In this document: positions 41,601 through 51,200 of the stretch, one piece after another
Layout of the letters: each line of letters opens with the position of its first letter
Numbering within the stretch: position 1 is the first letter of the stretch
NCBI RefSeq assembly: GCF_035594125.1
Contig: NC_087181.1
Span: forward strand, 8,046,840-8,110,839
Length of the DNA: 64,000 nt
Reading direction: 5' to 3'
Source: Scylla paramamosain
Lineage: Eukaryota > Arthropoda > Malacostraca > Decapoda > Portunidae
Position numbers and translations under genes: made by a program
Notes under the pieces: model-generated
The model's input: the letters and a program-made list of their open reading frames with translations, nothing else
The model's database searches: none
What the model was told of the DNA's origin: nothing

Positions 41601-42222
41601 TGTCACACACGTGACTACTCTACCACGGAACCAGGTGCCTGCCTCTCAACTCGTGGCGCTGCCATGTGTATAGCTTGAGGCATACTGGATACGTGACCTC
41701 TAGCAGGCTACCAAGCCGATAACGAGGGGTGGAGTTCCATCGAGCTTCAGTCTCCTCCAAGGGTCGCTACAGCTCTGAGGTCGCCTTGGCATACGCTGGG
41801 ACCCTCATATACACTCGAGAGCGGTGGTAAGAGTTACACCAGTGTTACACACACACACACATAAACACACACACACACACACACAAACACATTTATATTT
41901 ATTTTCTATTATGTATATGTAAAGGTGTTTATTTTTGTAATTTGTCTCTATATGCATTTACTAACTTGGCTTAAGTTATTAACTGAACCAGTCTTTTAAG
42001 TTATTCAGTCCAGTTCAGATTGCCACTCCTTGTTACTTACTTTTACTTACTTAAATAATCTTCAATTTTGTATTGTTACTTAATTTAAGGGTTAACTTTA
42101 AGATATTAAATAGCAGTTAAAATGTCTCCTTTTCTCTTTTCTTTTAACCCTTCCATTGTTAGTGTGAGCAACACCCCTTCATGGTCCATCCCCTAGAGTT
42201 CAGTGTATGCTCACACGTAACA
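41601..42222 (+). repeat. 5' LTR (622 bp)
   Basis: It begins TGTCACACACGTGAC and ends CACGTAACA. It contains an E-box-like CACGTG (41,608-41,613), a C/T-rich region, and a (CA)n tract interrupted by ATAAA (about 41,845-41,890), followed by an AT-rich half. It differs from the 3' LTR by T/C near 41,667 and C/G near 41,808, plus CA-tract length changes. A clear TATA box or AATAAA signal was not identified. Confidence 0.95.
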
Positions 42223-42224
42223 AT

Positions 42225-42242
42225 TGGGGGCCTGTCCGGGAT
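42225..42242 (+). other. Primer-binding site, tRNA-Pro-like
   Basis: TGGGGGCCTGTCCGGGAT lies two bases after the 5' LTR. It matches the well-known proline-tRNA primer site of gammaretroviruses at 16 of 18 positions, differing only at the two central bases. Minus-strand DNA synthesis would start here. Confidence 0.75.
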
Positions 42243-42845
42243 ATTACACATGTTTACACATACATATAACTACACTAGTTCCTTTCCTGCTCTCGAGTGT
42301 TATGAAGTTGTGCTTATTTCTTTGTTGGTGAATTTTTGCGTTTTTCCGCTTTAAAAGTACGCGAGGTACCGGCGTCTAGTCATAAAAGCGTTAAAAACCT
42401 AACAATTGATTTCCTCAGTGTTGCTTTAGTGTCGGTTCGATTCCCCTAGTAGTGACCTTCACCCCGAACTCCGAGACTCCTTAAAACTTGGGAACTTGCG
42501 TTCCACTCTTTGCTTGAAAGCAGCGAATACGGCAAGCCATTACAAGTGCTAAAGTGTTAGTTCTATGGTAGTCATTTTGGGGCAGTGATTATCGCTACAC
42601 TTCTTCGATTCGTTGCCTCTTCAGAAGCACAGTTAAGGCGTTGCTAACCTTGACTCAACTAGACTCAAAAACGAGTCTCTGTCGATGCACGCGGGTCAAC
42701 TCATTTCCCTCCGACTCGTGGTTTCGAACCTGTCGTTCACGCGGGTCCTTCCGACTCGTGGCGGCGAACCTAGGTCTTGGATCAGGTTTCAGTGTAGGGC
42801 TCAGACACACTTGATTTGGTTCAATTGACCTCACGCTCATTAATC
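42243..42845 (+). other. 5' leader of the LTR element
   Basis: About 600 bp without a long plus-strand frame before the gag ATG. It holds a short imperfect direct repeat (about 42,688-42,775), two copies of a CACGCGGGTC...CCGACTCGTGG block about 50 bp apart, flanked by further GACTC/GAGTC words. Such a place often holds packaging or dimerisation signals; that function is inference. Confidence 0.6.
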
Positions 42846-45662
42846 ATGTCGCATGAGTTAAACTTGGACGCATTTTGCAGTAATCCTTCTGTGGCGGAGC
42901 TACAAACTGCCAAAGTGACAAAGAATGATTTAAAGTACATAGCCCGACAGTTTGATCTCTCATATCCGTCTGTCATTCGGAAGGAAGAACTCCGAACTCA
43001 AATCCTAGTTCACCTTGGAGGTGAAGCCACTAGTGCTGCTTCACAGCACGACGCCAGTTTAATGCTCGAACTCGAAAAGCTGAAACTAATGGCAGCAAGA
43101 GAAAGAGAGAGAGAAGAGAGAGAACTAAGGCGAGAAGAACTAGCTTTTCAAAAAGAAAAAGCGGAAAGAGATCTGGCATATGTAAAAGAAAAGGAGGAAA
43201 AAGAAAGAGAGGAGAGAGAAAAAGAAAGAGAGGAGAGAGAAAAAGAAAGAATCCACGAGACCCAACTCGCACAATTAAAATCTCGATCAACCACCACAGC
43301 TGACCTCAAACAAAAGTTAACTAAATATCTCTCACTACTCCCTCAGTTCTCTGACAAAGACCCCGAAACTTTCTTTGGACAGTTCGAGGACACAGCAGTA
43401 CATTTTGAACTGCCCCGAGAAGACTGGCCTTGGCTTCTTAAACCCAAACTCAGCCAAAAGGCTTTAACTATTTTGAACGGCCTCGAAAACAACACGGATT
43501 ACGACTGTGTCAAACGGGGCATCCTAGCGGCGTACTCCGTTACCACAGAAGGATACCGTCAGTCTTTTCGAAAAATGTTCAAAACTCCGCAACAAACCTA
43601 TCTAGAGTTTGCCTCAGAGAAACTGAGGGCTCTCAAGCGTTGGCTTAAGTCAGCCGCGATAACCACGTACGACGAATTAGTAAATCTCTTAGCCTTAGAA
43701 GAGTTCATGCGTAAGCTCCCTTACTCAGTAATGTTACACATCACCAACAAAGAAGAAACAGATCTTCTCAAAGCCGCTCAGTTAGCGGACCTTTTCTCCC
43801 TGGTGAATCGCAAGGCAACCTCAGACAAGCTGACCGAGACTCCTAGTGGTAAGATAAACTCAGGTAACTCAGGGGTTGGTAAAATGACCGGCAGTAGTAC
43901 TCGACCACCTCTATTTTGTGCTTTTTGTAAACAGCCGGGGCACCTCATAAAGAACTGTCCTAATCCCAAGTGCAAGGTAGCTCAAACATATCCTGCCAAG
44001 CCAGTTGCTTCCATACAAGCTCTTCCCTCCTTCCCTGTACCTAAAGACTTATTTGAGCCTTTCAGGTCTGTAGGCACCATCAGCATTGGTAACAAGGATC
44101 ACCCAGTTAAGATTGTCAGAGACACCTGTTCAGCTCAGTCCCTAGTGCTGAAGTCAGCAGCCCCTGGTATTGAACAGTGTTACACAGCTGAAAAGGTATA
44201 TTTAAAAGACTTCCATGACCCCTTCCCCATTGTATTAGCTAAAGTACATCTTGATAGCCCACTAGTAAGAGGTGAAGTGATAATAGGAGTTAGTGAAGAA
44301 CCAGCCTTACCCATCCCTAATGCTCAACTACTCCTCGCTAATGACCTAGCTGGCAGTAAGGTGACTCCCCCTTTGGTAATTAGTGACACAATGCTGATGG
44401 ATAACCCCACTGTACAGTTAGAAGAGCAACAACCAGGCTTATTCCCTGTTTGTGTCACTACTCGTGCACAAGCAAGGAAATCTGATCAGTCTTTCTCACT
44501 TCCAAAGAAGAGCCCATCCCCACTTGAACTCAATCAAATATTTTCTGAAAAACTTCTCACCGAGGCTCAACAGGAAGACACTACTTTGACTCAATTTCAT
44601 GACAAGGTTATCCCTCCAGATCAAATTACTCATTACCCTGCCTTTTACAAACAGGATGGAGTTCTCATGAGAGTGTTCCGGCCCTCTAAGGTCCCAGATG
44701 ATGCTGCTTGGGCAGAAGCCCACCAGGTGGTTGTGCCTACCATACTCAGACATTCCATACTAGAGATCGGTCATGAAAGTTTTGCTGGTCACTTGGGCAT
44801 CAAGAAGACATGTGAGAAGATCCTCGCTGACTTTTACTGGCCAGGATTAAGGGAGGATGTGAAGAATTACGTCAGTACTTGTCATCTCTGCCAGATAGCG
44901 GGTAAACCTAACGTAACTATCCCACCCTATCCTCTCCAACCTATTGCTGTTCCCTCAGAACCATTTCATAAAATAATAGTTGACATTGTGGGACCTCTTC
45001 CAAAAACCAAGAAAGGTAATGAATATATCCTAACAATTCTTGACCCAACAACTAGGTATCCCGAAGCCTTTCCGATACGTAAAATCAACACCAACACTAT
45101 TGTGTCCAAGCTAAACCACTTCTTTACTACCTTCGGGATTCCTCAAACCATTCAGAATGACCGAGGAACTAATTTCACTAGCGTTCTCTTCACAGAGGTG
45201 TTAAAAGAGCTTGGTATCACACAAACCTTGTCTTCTGCCTATCACCCGCAGTCACAGGGCGCTCTAGAAAGATTTCATCAGACACTGAAAGGACTTCTAC
45301 GCAAATTCTGTCACGAGCAGGAGAGCGAATGGGATGACGCACTCCCCTACATGTTTTTTGCCATCAGGGAAGCACCTAACGAGAGTACAGGAGTTTCCCC
45401 ATTCGAGCTCCTGTTCGGTAGGAAAGTGCGGGGACCATTAAGGATTATTAAAGACAAATTGTTAGATTCCACTACCCACAAACTTGTCTCTGTAACTAAA
45501 TACTTGAACAACCTTAAAGCCACACTCACTAAAGTTCGCACCTTTGCTGATAACAACTTACACAAATCTCAAAACACCATGAAGAAACACTTTGATCAGA
45601 AGGCCAGAGTTAGAGTATTTGATGGAGGTGATTTAAGTCCTTGCATTCATACCCACACCTAA
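42846..45662 (+). CDS. Gag-protease-integrase polyprotein of the LTR element
   Basis: 938 residues from the ATG at 42,846; an upstream in-frame extension has no ATG. Residues ~1-65 form a small helical N-terminal domain. Residues ~72-165 are a highly charged Glu/Arg/Lys coiled coil. Residues ~170-320 resemble a SCAN-like capsid region. A zinc knuckle follows (C358, C361, H366, C371), then a protease-like segment with D426-T-C-S where D-T/S-G is expected. Integrase begins with its zinc-binding H643, H649, C679, C682. The catalytic core is D713, D772 and E808, with 58 and 35 residues between, the classical DD35E spacing. The frame ends eight codons after a +1 break at ~45,635, just before the GPY module of the integrase C-terminal domain, which continues in the next frame. 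Gag packages the RNA; integrase inserts the cDNA. Confidence 0.93.
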   Translation: MSHELNLDAFCSNPSVAELQTAKVTKNDLKYIARQFDLSYPSVIRKEELRTQILVHLGGEATSAASQHDASLMLELEKLKLMAAREREREERELRREELAFQKEKAERDLAYVKEKEEKEREEREKEREEREKERIHETQLAQLKSRSTTTADLKQKLTKYLSLLPQFSDKDPETFFGQFEDTAVHFELPREDWPWLLKPKLSQKALTILNGLENNTDYDCVKRGILAAYSVTTEGYRQSFRKMFKTPQQTYLEFASEKLRALKRWLKSAAITTYDELVNLLALEEFMRKLPYSVMLHITNKEETDLLKAAQLADLFSLVNRKATSDKLTETPSGKINSGNSGVGKMTGSSTRPPLFCAFCKQPGHLIKNCPNPKCKVAQTYPAKPVASIQALPSFPVPKDLFEPFRSVGTISIGNKDHPVKIVRDTCSAQSLVLKSAAPGIEQCYTAEKVYLKDFHDPFPIVLAKVHLDSPLVRGEVIIGVSEEPALPIPNAQLLLANDLAGSKVTPPLVISDTMLMDNPTVQLEEQQPGLFPVCVTTRAQARKSDQSFSLPKKSPSPLELNQIFSEKLLTEAQQEDTTLTQFHDKVIPPDQITHYPAFYKQDGVLMRVFRPSKVPDDAAWAEAHQVVVPTILRHSILEIGHESFAGHLGIKKTCEKILADFYWPGLREDVKNYVSTCHLCQIAGKPNVTIPPYPLQPIAVPSEPFHKIIVDIVGPLPKTKKGNEYILTILDPTTRYPEAFPIRKINTNTIVSKLNHFFTTFGIPQTIQNDRGTNFTSVLFTEVLKELGITQTLSSAYHPQSQGALERFHQTLKGLLRKFCHEQESEWDDALPYMFFAIREAPNESTGVSPFELLFGRKVRGPLRIIKDKLLDSTTHKLVSVTKYLNNLKATLTKVRTFADNNLHKSQNTMKKHFDQKARVRVFDGGDLSPCIHTHT

Positions 45663-47646
45663 ACACCCATTACAAGTAAAGTATCATGGTCCCTATGAGG
45701 TAGTGGAAAAGGTAGGAGATAACAACTACATCATAAACACTCCAGACCGCCGAAAGGCAACACAGTTAATACACGTTAATCTCCTAAAAATGTATAAATG
45801 TAGAACCCCTGTGACTGGCGCCCAACCAACCCCTAGAGTAGCTTCCTGTGGTATCATTGAACCCCAGGAGGCTGACTCAGAGTTAAAACCTGCCTCTGTG
45901 TGTTCATTGATGTATGATAAATGTATTACCACTGAGATTGACACAAACACCATACATCCCAAGGACACGCAAAACAACACCTACATTATCCAACACTTAG
46001 ATGGTCAGCTCCGTCATCTTTCATCCTCTCGAGCACTGGATATCTCAAGATTGATCTCTCAGTATGACGTGTTCGGTGACCATCCTAAAATCTGTAATGT
46101 CCTCCGCCATGATGTGAAGGTGCTTCCAGGGACCTTCCCTATCAAGCAGTCTCCCTACAGAGTCAACCCCCGGAAACGAGAACAGATGCAGAAGGAGGTC
46201 CAGTACTTATTAGAGCAGGGCTTGGCTATACCCAGCAGCTCCCCATGGGCATCACCCTGCCTCCTAGTACCCAAGGAGGACGGACAACTGCGATTCTGCA
46301 CGGATTACCGACGGGTCAACGCCGTCACCATTCCTGACGCCTATCCTCTGCCTCGGGTAGACGACCTGATAGATGAAGTAGGTCAAGCCAAATTTGTTAC
46401 TAAGCTGGACCTATTAAAAGGGTATTATCAAATAGCCCTTACTGAAAGAGCTCAGATAGCCTCTGCCTTCATCACCCCTTTTGGACTTTTCCAGTATGTA
46501 GTAGCCCCATTTGGCATGAGGAATTGCTCCGCTACTTTCCAGAGGGCAATGAACAAGGTAATGCAGGGATTAAAAGGAGTGCTGGTTTACTTAGATGATA
46601 TTCTTATTTTTTCACATGACTGGGATGACCACCTGTACCAGATCCAGAATGTGCTCAGCCGTCTGCAGGAAGCGAACCTCACCGTGAAGCTGGCGAAGTC
46701 TATGTTCGGAGCTGCCACCGTCTCCTACCTAGGACATCAGATTGGACAAGGCTCCGTCCGGCCCAAGACCGCTAACGTCGACGCAGTACTGAAGTACCCA
46801 ACTCCCACTACTCGACGCGAGCTCCGCCGCTTCCTGGGCATGGCGGGGTTCTACCGGCGTTTCTGTCCAAACTTCGCAGACGCAGCTGGGCCACTTACTA
46901 GACTAACTAGTGGGAATGTGGCGTACGAATGGACCCCTGCCTGCCAACATGCCTTCAATCAACTTAAGAACTTGCTTGCTCGGGAACCGGTTTTGCGTGC
47001 GGCCGACTTCAGTAAACCCTTCATCATACATACTGACGCCAGTGATCACGCTTCGGGTGCCGCCCTCCTGCAAGAATCTGACGGAATCTTTCACCCAGTC
47101 GCCTACCACTCCGAGAAGTTCAACATCCATCAGAAGAATTACAGCACTATCGAGAAAGAACTTTTAGCCATTATCTCTGCCATCAAGAAGTTTGAGTACT
47201 ATCTTCAGTCCAACACCCAGCCACTCCAAATCTACACTGACCACAACCCTTTGACTTTTCTCAACAGGAACCGCTTCACTAACCAACGTCTGCTACGGTG
47301 GTCTCTACAGCTCCAGCCTTACCACATTGAAATGCACCATATTAAGGGACTGGACAACTGCCTTGCTGACACTTTGTCTCGCCTTCCCACTACGCCTCGC
47401 ATCACTACCTGTCGCGACCCTGAGGACCCTAGGATCCTGTTGCCGGGGATGCAGTCGTGCCTTGTGAACCGGTCGATGGAGGCAGCCGAGGGCCGAGCAC
47501 TGCCAGAAGAACCATCTACCGGGCCCCAGACTACACACGTTCTGGTGGAATCAACCTTCACGGGACAGGAACCACCTCACTTCTCTAATGACGCAGAGTC
47601 ATTCCTTCTGCGTCATCCTAAGAAGGGGGAAATGTCACACACGTGA
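45637..47646 (+). CDS. Integrase C-terminus, reverse transcriptase and RNase H of the LTR element
   Basis: 669 codons open in the +1 frame relative to the upstream ORF, with no ATG at the start. It opens with the GPY/F module of integrase (GPYEV), so it is the continuation of the polyprotein and not a separate gene. A linker of ~110 residues precedes reverse transcriptase: D258 in the TKLDLLKGYYQI box, and Y318-L-D320-D321, the YLDD active site. RNase H follows with D467 (HTDASD), E508 (EKELLAI) and D535 (YTDHNPL), then the GLDNCLADTLSR box. All key catalytic residues are present. Together these copy genomic RNA into DNA and remove the RNA strand. The TGA at 47,644-47,646 lies 12-14 bases inside the 3' LTR. 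There is no envelope gene. Confidence 0.93.
   Translation, partial: VLAFIPTPKHPLQVKYHGPYEVVEKVGDNNYIINTPDRRKATQLIHVNLLKMYKCRTPVTGAQPTPRVASCGIIEPQEADSELKPASVCSLMYDKCITTEIDTNTIHPKDTQNNTYIIQHLDGQLRHLSSSRALDISRLISQYDVFGDHPKICNVLRHDVKVLPGTFPIKQSPYRVNPRKREQMQKEVQYLLEQGLAIPSSSPWASPCLLVPKEDGQLRFCTDYRRVNAVTIPDAYPLPRVDDLIDEVGQAKFVTKLDLLKGYYQIALTERAQIASAFITPFGLFQYVVAPFGMRNCSATFQRAMNKVMQGLKGVLVYLDDILIFSHDWDDHLYQIQNVLSRLQEANLTVKLAKSMFGAATVSYLGHQIGQGSVRPKTANVDAVLKYPTPTTRRELRRFLGMAGFYRRFCPNFADAAGPLTRLTSGNVAYEWTPACQHAFNQLKNLLAREPVLRAADFSKPFIIHTDASDHASGAALLQESDGIFHPVAYHSEKFNIHQKNYSTIEKELLAIISAIKKFEYYLQSNTQPLQIYTDHNPLTFLNRNRFTNQRLLRWSLQLQPYHIEMHHIKGLDNCLADTLSRLPTTPRITTCRDPEDPRILLPGMQSCLVNRSMEAAEGRALPEEPSTGPQTTHVLVESTFTGQEPPHFSNDAESFLLRHPKKGEMSHT
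47621..47632 (+). other. Polypurine tract
   Basis: AAGAAGGGGGAA directly abuts the TG of the 3' LTR: the expected primer for plus-strand synthesis. It lies within the coding frame for the last residues of pol. Confidence 0.85.
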
Positions 47647-48254
47647 CTACTCTACCACGGAACCAGGTGCCTGCCTCTCAACTCGTGGCGCTGCCACGTG
47701 TATAGCTTGAGGCATACTGGATACGTGACCTCTAGCAGGCTACCAAGCCGATAACGAGGGGTGGAGTTCCATCGAGCTTCAGTCTCCTCCAAGGGTCGCT
47801 ACAGCTCTGAGGTCGCCTTGGCATACGCTGGGAGCCTCATATACACTCGAGAGCGGTGGTAAGAGTTACACCAGTGTTACACACACACACACACATAAAA
47901 ACACACACACACACACAAACACATTTATATTTATTTTCTATTATGTATATGTAAAGGTGTTTATTTTTGTAATTTGTCTCTATATGCATTTACTAACTTG
48001 GCTTAAGTTATTAACTGAACCAGTCTTTTAAGTTATTCAGTCCAGTTCAGATTGCCACTCCTTGTTACTTACTTTTACTTACTTAAATAATCTTCAATTT
48101 TGTATTGTTACTTAATTTAAGGGTTAACTTTAAGATATTAAATAGCAGTTAAAATGTCTCCTTTTCTCTTTTCTTTTAACCCTTCCATTGTTAGTGTGAG
48201 CAACACCCCTTCATGGTCCATCCCCTAGAGTTCAGTGTATGCTCACACGTAACA
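47633..48254 (+). repeat. 3' LTR (622 bp)
   Basis: Same length and termini as the 5' LTR. Two base differences and a rearranged (CA)n tract (eight CA units before ATAAAA instead of seven before ATAAAC). It is followed directly by the right ATTG target duplication. Confidence 0.95.
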
Positions 48255-51200
48255 ATTGAAAACGAAAGGACATTGCCAGTTGCGTGTATTATGAGTGTTT
48301 TTGAGTTTCTTAATTACCAAAAGGCTGAAACGCGTGAGTAGCACTTTTTGTGAAGAAAAAAAAAAAAAACATTACCCCAAAAAATATGTTTTTTTGAGTG
48401 TTTTTAACCATGTTAGGAACCGAAACGACAAAGTAAATGCAAAGAATCCTATATATGGAAACGAAAGGACATTACGAGAAACGTGTATTATAAGAGTTTT
48501 TGAGCTTTTATGGTACCAAAACTCTAAAACGCATAAAAAGCACTCTCTATGGAAAAAAAAAATGTAATTATTTATTTATTTATTTATTTATTTGTTTCTG
48601 ATTGTTAGGTACCAAAATCCACGGAAAAAGAAGAAATGGAGAAATGCATGGACATTTCCAGAAACGTGTCTATTGTGTGATTTTCAGCGTGTTAGGCACC
48701 AAAACCCTAAATAGCATGGAAAGCATCCTATATGCAAATACAAAACAACATTACGAAAAACGCATGTAAAACACCCTTTATGAAGAAAAAGAATGAAATT
48801 ACCAAAATCATGTATTTTCAGTTTTTTTTTTTTTTTTTTTGCTTGATACAAAAAACGCAAAAAATGCATACAAAGCAAATTATATGGGGAAGCGAAAGAA
48901 CATTACGAGAAACGTGTATCATGTATGTTTTTTTAGTTTAATTACCAAAACGCTAAAGCGCGAAAATAACACTCTTTGTGTAGAAACAGAACAACCTACA
49001 AAAAACGTGATTTTTTAGTGTTTTTCATCTTGTTAAATACGAAACATAAAGTAAATGCAAAATATCCTATATCTGGAAACGAAGCACACAAGAAACGTGT
49101 GTTTTGACTGTTTTTCAGCGTGGTAGGTTCCAAAGCGCCAAAAGGCAGAGAACCCTATATAGGAATGAAAATAATATTAACAAAGACTTTTGTTTTGAGT
49201 GTTTTTGAGCATTTTACGTAACAAAACGCTAAAACGCATGCAAAACACCATTTATGAAGAAACATAATAACATTACCAAAAACGAGAATTTTGAGTGTTT
49301 TCAGCTTATCTAAAAAAAAAAAAACCGCCAAAATGCTTGCAAAACACACTATATAAGGAAAAGAAAGTATATTATGAGAAGCGTGCATTATTAGCATTTT
49401 TTAGTTTTTTTTTTTTTTTAGATACCAAAACGTGAAAACACATGAATATGAAGAAACGCAGCTACATTACCAAAAACGAGTATTTTGAATTTATTTCATA
49501 TTCTTATGTATCGAAATGCAAAAATGCATGCAAAGCAACCTATATGGGGAAAGGAAAAAAGAATTTCAGAAACCTGTCTTTAGGGTGTTTATGAGGGAAC
49601 TAGGCACCCAAACGCTAAAGAGCATGGAAACTACCCTATACTGGAAAATAAAACAGCATTACTAAAATAGTCTCTTTTCAATTATTTTTAGATATTTATG
49701 TACCAAACACTAAAACGCATGCAAAACACCCTTAATTGAGAAACAGAATAACATTACCAAAAACAACAATTATGAGTGTTTTTTTTTTTTTTTGTATTCT
49801 TATGTAGAAAATCGCCAAAAATCCTTGCAAAGTACCCTATATGGGGAAAGGAAAAGACATTACGAGAATCGTATATATAGCTCTATATAGGGAGAAACAG
49901 AACAACATTACAAAAATTAAAGTATATTTTCAGTGTATTTTACGTTCTTATGTACTAAATCTCCAAAATGCCTGTAAAGCACCATATATGACGAAAGGAA
50001 ACGATATTTTCAGAAACGTATCTTTTGAATGTTTATGAGCATGCTAGACACCAAAACAAAAGAACATTAAGAGAAAAGTTTTTATTTTTTTCAGCGTTTT
50101 TAACTATTTACGTACCAAAACGTTGAAACGCATGCAAAATACTCCTTATGAAGAAATAGTATATATATTTACTAAAAAAAATCGTACTTTGATATTTTGA
50201 GCTTGTTAGGTCGAAAAATGCCAAAATGCATGCAAATTCCTCTTTATGGGGAAACGAAAAGAAATTACGAGAAACATGTTTTATGAGAGTTTTTGAGCTT
50301 TTTAGGTACCAAAATGCTGAGACGCATGAATATGTCGAGAAACAGAACAACATTACCAAAAACGTGTATTTTGATGTTTTTCAAATTATTAAGTATCAAA
50401 TCGTCAAAATTCATTCAAAACCCACTTTATTAGAAAACAAAACATTACCAGAAACGTGTCTTCTGAGTGTTTTTGAGTGTGTTAATCACCAAAACGCTAA
50501 AAAGTATTAAATCACCCTATCTAATAATAAAAACAACATTACGAAAGACTTGTCATTTGATTTGAAACGAAATTACATCACCAAGTGTTTTTGAGTGTAT
50601 TAGGCATCGAAACGTTAAAAAGAATGGAACTCACCTTATATGGGAATATAAATCAGCATTACGAAAAGCGATTCTTTTTAGTATTTTTGTATATATAGTT
50701 ATATTTTTTATAACAAAACGCTAACACGCATGAAAAAACACTGTATGAAAAAAAAAACACGAAACACTAGTATTTTGAGTGTTTTAAGCTTGTTAGGTAG
50801 AAATACTAAAAAATATTTGAAATTACTTTATATGAGGAAACGAAAAAACATTAAAAGAGACGTGTATTATGAGTGTTTTTACTTTCTTAGGTACGAAAAC
50901 ACTAAAACGCATGAACAGCACTCTTTAAGGAGAAAATGAAAATTTCGAAAAACCTATCTTTTGAGTGTATTTCACATTATTAGGTACCAAACCCCCAAAA
51001 ATGCATGCAAAGCAACTATATGGGAAAAAGAAACATTTTCAAAAATTATTTTTTTAAGCGTGTTAGGTAGAAAATGCTAAAAATCATGGAAATCAACTTT
51101 TTATGGAGAAAAAATATTATTAAAAACAACTATTTTGAGTGTTTTTGAGCTTGTTACGAACAAAAACATCAAAATGCATGGAAATTACCCTATATGGGGA

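Larger units (their letters stand above)
41601..48254 (+). mobile_element. Complete Ty3/gypsy-type LTR retrotransposon with integrase-first pol (Gmr1-like)
   Basis: A 6,654-bp element with 622-bp LTRs at both ends, TG...CA termini and a 4-bp target duplication ATTG (41,597-41,600 and 48,255-48,258). The order is LTR, primer-binding site, ~600-bp leader, gag, protease-like region, integrase, reverse transcriptase, RNase H, polypurine tract, LTR. Integrase before reverse transcriptase is the copia-type order, but the RT, the RNase H and the integrase GPY motif are Ty3/gypsy-like. That combination defines the Gmr1-type branch. Outside a (CA)n tract the LTRs differ by only two substitutions, so insertion was recent. 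One frame break in pol is the only visible lesion. It lies in the same transcriptional direction as plus-strand reading and interrupts an inverted satellite monomer. Confidence 0.95.

Noticed and set aside
42816..42845. Upstream extension of the gag frame by ten codons
   Set aside because: It begins at TTG; the first ATG is at 42,846 and starts a conventional gag N-terminus.
47305..47561. Minus-strand frames over the RNase H region
   Set aside because: Antisense shadows of the RT/RNase H frame without domains of their own.
45703..47646. Reverse-transcriptase frame as an independent gene starting at 45,703
   Set aside because: That codon is GTG. The frame is already open from 45,637 and begins inside the integrase C-terminal module, so it is the continuation of one polyprotein.
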